NCBI GenBank assembly: GCA_020086605.1
Contig: JACBWW010000003.1
Coordinates: forward strand, 3,103,804-3,167,803
Reading direction: 5' to 3'
Source of the DNA: Lanius collurio
Taxonomy: Eukaryota > Chordata > Aves > Passeriformes > Laniidae
DNA: 64,000 nt
Shown: one piece after another, positions 59,440 through 64,000 of the stretch
How positions within the stretch are numbered: position 1 is the first letter of the stretch
Layout: each line of letters starts with the position of its first letter
The notes under the pieces: model-generated
What the model was told of the DNA's origin: nothing
The model's input: the letters and a program-made list of their open reading frames with translations, nothing else
Databases searched by the model: none
Position numbers and translations under genes: made by a program

Positions 59440-60366
59440 GGTCAATAGACATTACTTTTCCGCATAGATCTGTCAGTATGTTTTGAAAGTACTTGAAGTA
59501 ATTATTCAAATAACTTAAAAACCTAAATGTGTTGTGAAAAATGTTATTTTTTCCTAAGAAAACTTGTAACTGAAGGGTACAGGGTACAAAATTATCATTA
59601 CAATTACTTGTAATACAAAAAATTTTTATATTCTACAGCTTAATAGGTCTAAAAAGTTCTGTAGTTATAATTAAATGCATCTGATGAAACAAACTATACA
59701 GAAATTTGGATAATTAACAGTTATCTTTGTATCTTTGTACCCTGTTTTATGCTTTTTTCCATTATAACATAATAATATTGTTTCAACTAATAGTATAGTA
59801 AAGTAATAAATAATTTTTTTTAAATAAAAAATAATAATAAATAAAATTTTGCCAATTTGCCAGCAAACCCCTGACTGTTATAAAAGCAAGCTGATCATCA
59901 TATCTACTTACCTTATTCCTTGTTTAGATGTCTTGGTATTCCTGTATTTTCCAATACAGGATGATATACTGTCTTTGGGATGTAATACAATCTACAAAAC
60001 TTATTGGCCTTTTCTCAAAATTTGACTTTTGGAAATAGTTTGGCAAAGTGTTGGTTTTATATAAGCAGGAAGCAGGCAAGAGTAGGATTTTGGAGTTTTT
60101 TTGCACCTTAACTCAGTGCATTTAGTCTTCATGTCAATTAGGACAGTTTATGCTGTATTATGTTTTTGGAGGTTATAAGGCTCCAATTGTTGGCCCCCCC
60201 ATTCCACCATTTCGTTAACCCAAGTCATTTTTTGTTGCACATGCAGGTTTGGTGAGCATGCTGTTGGTCAAAAAGATTTATCAGAGAAAGTTTCTACAGA
60301 AATGTACTTTATTTTGTGACATGCTGTTATCTTGTGACATGCTGATAGTGCTGTATAAAATGCACC

Positions 60367-60457
60367 TGTACCTCCCGGTACAGGCCTGCTATTTAATGTG
60401 AGTACTGAAATNTGTACCTCCCGGTACAGGCCTGCTATTTAATGTGAGTACTGAAAT
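60367..60457 (+). repeat. Perfect 45-bp direct duplication around one N
   Basis: Bases 60,367-60,411 are identical to 60,413-60,457, and the single base between them is N (60,412). Each copy opens with the hairpin TGTACC-TCCC-GGTACA. A lone N between identical copies is the mark of an unresolved contig join in which the overlap was counted twice, so the real locus probably holds one copy. Confidence 0.9.
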
Positions 60458-63400
60458 TGATGAGGTTTACATAAAACTTCGTGCTGTCCAAACATGAATG
60501 GACCTGAAGAAAGACTTAGGGTTAATTTGAGCCTGTGGATCGAAATCTGAGACTGTAAACTGCGGCTCATCTGCTCAATGTTGGCTCCCAGGCATCTTGG
60601 CTCCCTTTACTCCATCAGAGTTGTCCCAGACTTGATTGATAAGAGCAGTTTAGACCATCTGAAAGCAGGAAAGTAGATCATCTATCAAATTCTGAATCCT
60701 CTAAAAATCTGAGTCCAGGAAGTGTTTGGAGATGGTACCGGATAGTGACTGCTGGGATGAGACTTCTGAAAACACAGGGAAAAATAATAACTTTATTGTC
60801 ATTCAGCTGGAGAAGTTCATATTTAGCAAGCAGTTTCTGAACACACTCAGGTCATTAGAAGGTGGGATTGGAAGACATTCATTGCTGATGGACCTATCTC
60901 CAGAAACAGGCAAAGCAAGGAGTTGTCCAGAGCAGCAGCACGGCTGTGGCTGAGTTGGCTGCTGTTGCTGCTGCTACAGGAAGGGTGAGTGTGTTTGGGG
61001 CAGCCTGTGCTCCTGGGTGGGATTCACACCCAGTCAGGGCTGTGCTCTCTCACATCAGTGCAGACAGGAGAGGATCTGTGAGCTCTCCACTGTCCTACTC
61101 AGTCTGGTGCCACTCCTCCTCCCTGCTTTTTCCTTACCCATGGCAAGGGTGTCCCACTCCCAAGGCAGTGTTCAGAAGGCAGAATTCAATTTTGCTGATA
61201 TTACTGAGAAGTCTGAGCCAGCTCTGGCTTCCTGAAAGACTTCAAATCTTCTACAATGCTGCCTGCAGAGGGTCTGAGCTGGAATCACTTTTCTCCCTTC
61301 CTATTATAACTGCATTGCTGTGTGTAGAGTAGTTTGAGAGAGAGAAATTTTACAGCCTGGTGGTAACAGTATTCACCTGGGAAGGAAAAATGGGGGATCT
61401 ATTTGTTGTGTAAAGGTCTGTTTATTAAGTGGCCAAAGGAAAGGAAAAAAACAAAGAAGGAAAAAGGAGATAAAATGGAAGAGATAATAACAAACAGTGA
61501 AAGAGGTGTAATGAAAGGAGAATTTGATTCAGCAAGTTTTGTTGAAATGGTTAGTTTTCTATAATTCACTATTAAAAGGTGGCTTTAAAGAGATTTTGAT
61601 AATGAATGCAGTCCCTTCTTGTTTTCCACCATCATCATAAATTTCTTATAAAGACAACTGGTCTTAGATATGCATTCTTCCTTCTCTAAGCTGTTCCAGA
61701 TGGGAAATGGCATAGTTTAGAGACGAGCTGGATCAATAATCTTCCTAAATAGAATACCTAGGCAAAGAGCTATGTTTTGTAAAGTTTGCTCTGAGTCATT
61801 GAAGCCACTCAATATTAGAATGTGGTCTTAGCTTCAGGGCTTTAGTGGAAAGTTCAGCTAAAATACCAGTGTGCTTAGGTAGTTGTTAACATGGTGCAAA
61901 AGCACTGTGGCAGCAATGGATGTGTCTGTTGTTACTGTCTTTGCATTTGAAATGTACTTATCCATATTTAAAAAATATCTTGATTATGACATATTAATTT
62001 CCACTTTGTTGAGATTATTGAAATTATTTTAAGCAGCACCCAGGCAAATAATTAAAAATTTCAAATCAACTGCAACATGTGTAACATCTATATTAGATGA
62101 CTTTGACTTGGTAAGACTAATGCCAGAATGATCAATAATGGCATGACTAAAGGACATTTATCCTACCGTTCCACATATGGAGAGATCTGCAAGCACCACA
62201 AAATAAACTGCTTGCCACTTTATCTGCTGGTGCTGTTAAGGGGGACTGAAACCCTGCATGAAACTGGATCTGTCCCTTGGCAGTGATCCCAGTTAAGTAG
62301 GCATGTCATTTATCAATGTGCCAATAACATAATTTCTGTGATATTTTTTCCTCCACGCATTTTGCATTGATAAAAGATTTCTTCAGCCAATAATCTTATG
62401 TATTATATCATACAATGAAACTGCCTCTGCTTTATTCTCCACTTCTTTCCTTTTACACGTGGGAATACTAGAACAGATCAATGAAGAATTAACCACTTGC
62501 TTAACTTTGTTAAAAGAAAAAAATACTAAGTACATATTACCTACTCTGTAAGCAAAATCAAATTTCTGTTTTGCAGACACAATTTTGTGGTGTTTTAGGA
62601 GAAGAAAGTCCTCAGCTCTAATGCCTGGTGCACAGCCAGACTCAAGCTTCCTTAAACATAAATGTGAGATCTTTGTTTCAGCTTTGACCAGCAGATGAGC
62701 CTGAGTTTACAAAGTTGATTTAAGTCAGTTTAGATTCCATATTCTTATTCGGTACTCTATTGCTAATTATAATCAATTAGACATAGGAGCTTTCTGGGAT
62801 GTGATTTAGACCTACAGGTTTGGGGTTTTCTTCTACATTGTGTTCCGTAGTGGAGATGATAATAGCATGCTGCTTTTTCTCATTCCACTTCTTCACTGAA
62901 GCTGCTTAAGAAAATGAGATACAACAAATCCATTTAGGATTATGTTGAAAAAGCATCTCTGCTTTTAATATTAACCAGATTTTACTGCTAAGTTTTGCTG
63001 GCAAATCTCTGAAAGTTTCAGCTTGCAACTTATCCGGATCATTTAAATCTACATAGCTGGCTTTGCAGTCTTGCAAGAACATCTGTTTTGATTTCCAAAG
63101 CTATCTTTTTAGTCCTAGAACACTTTTCTTCAGTGTTGTAGATTTTTTCAGAATCTTAAAGGGCCTTAGTTTTAGCTCCAAAACATAATGAAAATCAGGA
63201 GGAAGAACCTGAGTGTAATGTTTCCTGTGCTGGTAATTTCACTGAATTTATTCAGTCTGAACAGACAAAGAAACAGCTGGATGTCCACGTCACACTTTCT
63301 TTTCTATGACTTTAGTGAAACCTGGCAATACAGAACTGTTGTGTGCTATGTCTCTTATTATGCTCTTATTGAGGCATAGTTTGCATATATATGTATCTTT

Positions 63401-64000
63401 ATGTTTATTAATTAATGACTATTAATGTATCTAGTAACATGCTGTCGCTTTTATTTGATGGTAGATGGATGTGTTTGGTTGAGGAAGTATTCATCTGAAT
63501 TTAAGCTTTTAAAAATCATTTTATCATTTTCAAAATTAAATGCCTGAAAAATGCATTGCAACCAGACAGTGACTATCATGTAGAGAAAAGACCACTCACA
63601 CATCTGTTCCTTAAATTCAACATTCTAAATGCAAGAATTAATAATGATTTTGTGTAAGCCTGCAAATGGAAACCAAAACAGATTATGATTTTGATAATTC
63701 TGCTAATCACTAAACCATGGAACAAGTGCTCCAACTACAAAAATAGTTCACTTGCTGCTAACTTGTGTTCTCAAAAGCTTCATAGCTTGGCAGAAAAGTG
63801 ATTACTTGGCATTCAGTGTAAGTTACAAACAAATATTCCTTAATCATGCTTTTTTTATTCTTTAGATAATTTAGAGACATTAATTTCTTAGTTCATGTAC
63901 GCATAGATATCATCACTGTCCTGGCTAAGACCTTTATCCTCTGACTCACATCTCATGTATATTAACACAAATACCATACTATTGCTAATAGGATTGTATC
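60458..64000. other. Non-coding stretch, no gene seen
   Basis: About 3.5 kb without a supported gene. A GC-richer patch at 60,900-61,330 carries overlapping frames of 72 and 128 codons in different frames without a domain. The rest is AT-rich and featureless to my reading. Confidence 0.5.

Larger units (their letters stand above)
56216..60366. other. Non-coding stretch, no gene seen
   Basis: About 4.1 kb without a supported gene. It contains a poly-T run (59,417-59,439), a 21-base palindrome at 58,155 and an 18/17-base direct repeat at 60,314-60,348. Confidence 0.5.

Noticed and set aside
60946..61332. 128-codon frame beginning Ala-rich, signal-peptide-like
   Set aside because: The Ala run comes from a short GCTGCTGTTGCTGCTGCT repeat; a second frame of 72 codons overlaps it, and no domain follows.
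1..64000. CRISPR array, operon, plasmid or phage system
   Set aside because: There are no regularly spaced repeats, no gene clusters and no bacterial signals; the DNA is vertebrate.

Overview
The window looks like gene-poor nuclear DNA from a bird: an intergenic desert or the inside of a very large intron. The evidence is AT-rich, CpG-poor sequence; many CR1 LINE fragments of several ages on both strands, which is the dominant interspersed repeat pattern of sauropsids; one solo LTR that resembles an avian, probably passerine, ERVL-type family; scattered microsatellites; and runs of N typical of a vertebrate assembly. The passerine assignment is inferred from remembered LTR sequence and was not searched. 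I found no protein-coding exon, tRNA, rRNA or other RNA gene. All open frames are short, lack recognisable domains, and are chance frames except for decayed CR1 ORF2 pieces near 7.2 kb, 8.3 kb, 41.4 kb and 44.7 kb.

Layout. 0-7 kb: unannotatable AT-rich DNA with a T/G tract (1.6 kb), a 37-bp tandem duplication (4.3 kb) and a long T-rich, strand-asymmetric stretch (3.6-6.6 kb) that may be an unreadably old antisense retroelement. 7.1-8.6 kb: an ancient sense CR1 split by a solo LTR. 8.8-9.4 kb: a pyrimidine-only tract containing a 393-bp assembly gap. 13.2-14.7 kb: two antisense CR1 copies of different age. 20.5-21.3 kb: poly-T and a sense CR1 3' end. Further CR1 pieces lie at 22.9, 26.1, 30.2, 32.7, 34.6, 41.3 and 44.3 kb. 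60.37-60.46 kb: a perfect 45-bp duplication around a single N, probably an assembly join error.

The most interesting non-repeat sequence is at 46.5-47.7 kb, with weaker candidates at 11.0, 20.1, 37.7, 52.1 and 56.1 kb. These stretches have no repeat signature, keep more CpG than their surroundings, and are dense in homeodomain-type TAATTA/ATTA cores and short perfect palindromes. They look like conserved non-coding enhancers, as found in deserts around developmental regulators. I cannot name the target gene, and conservation cannot be tested from one sequence. No CRISPR, operon, plasmid, phage or other new multi-gene system is present.
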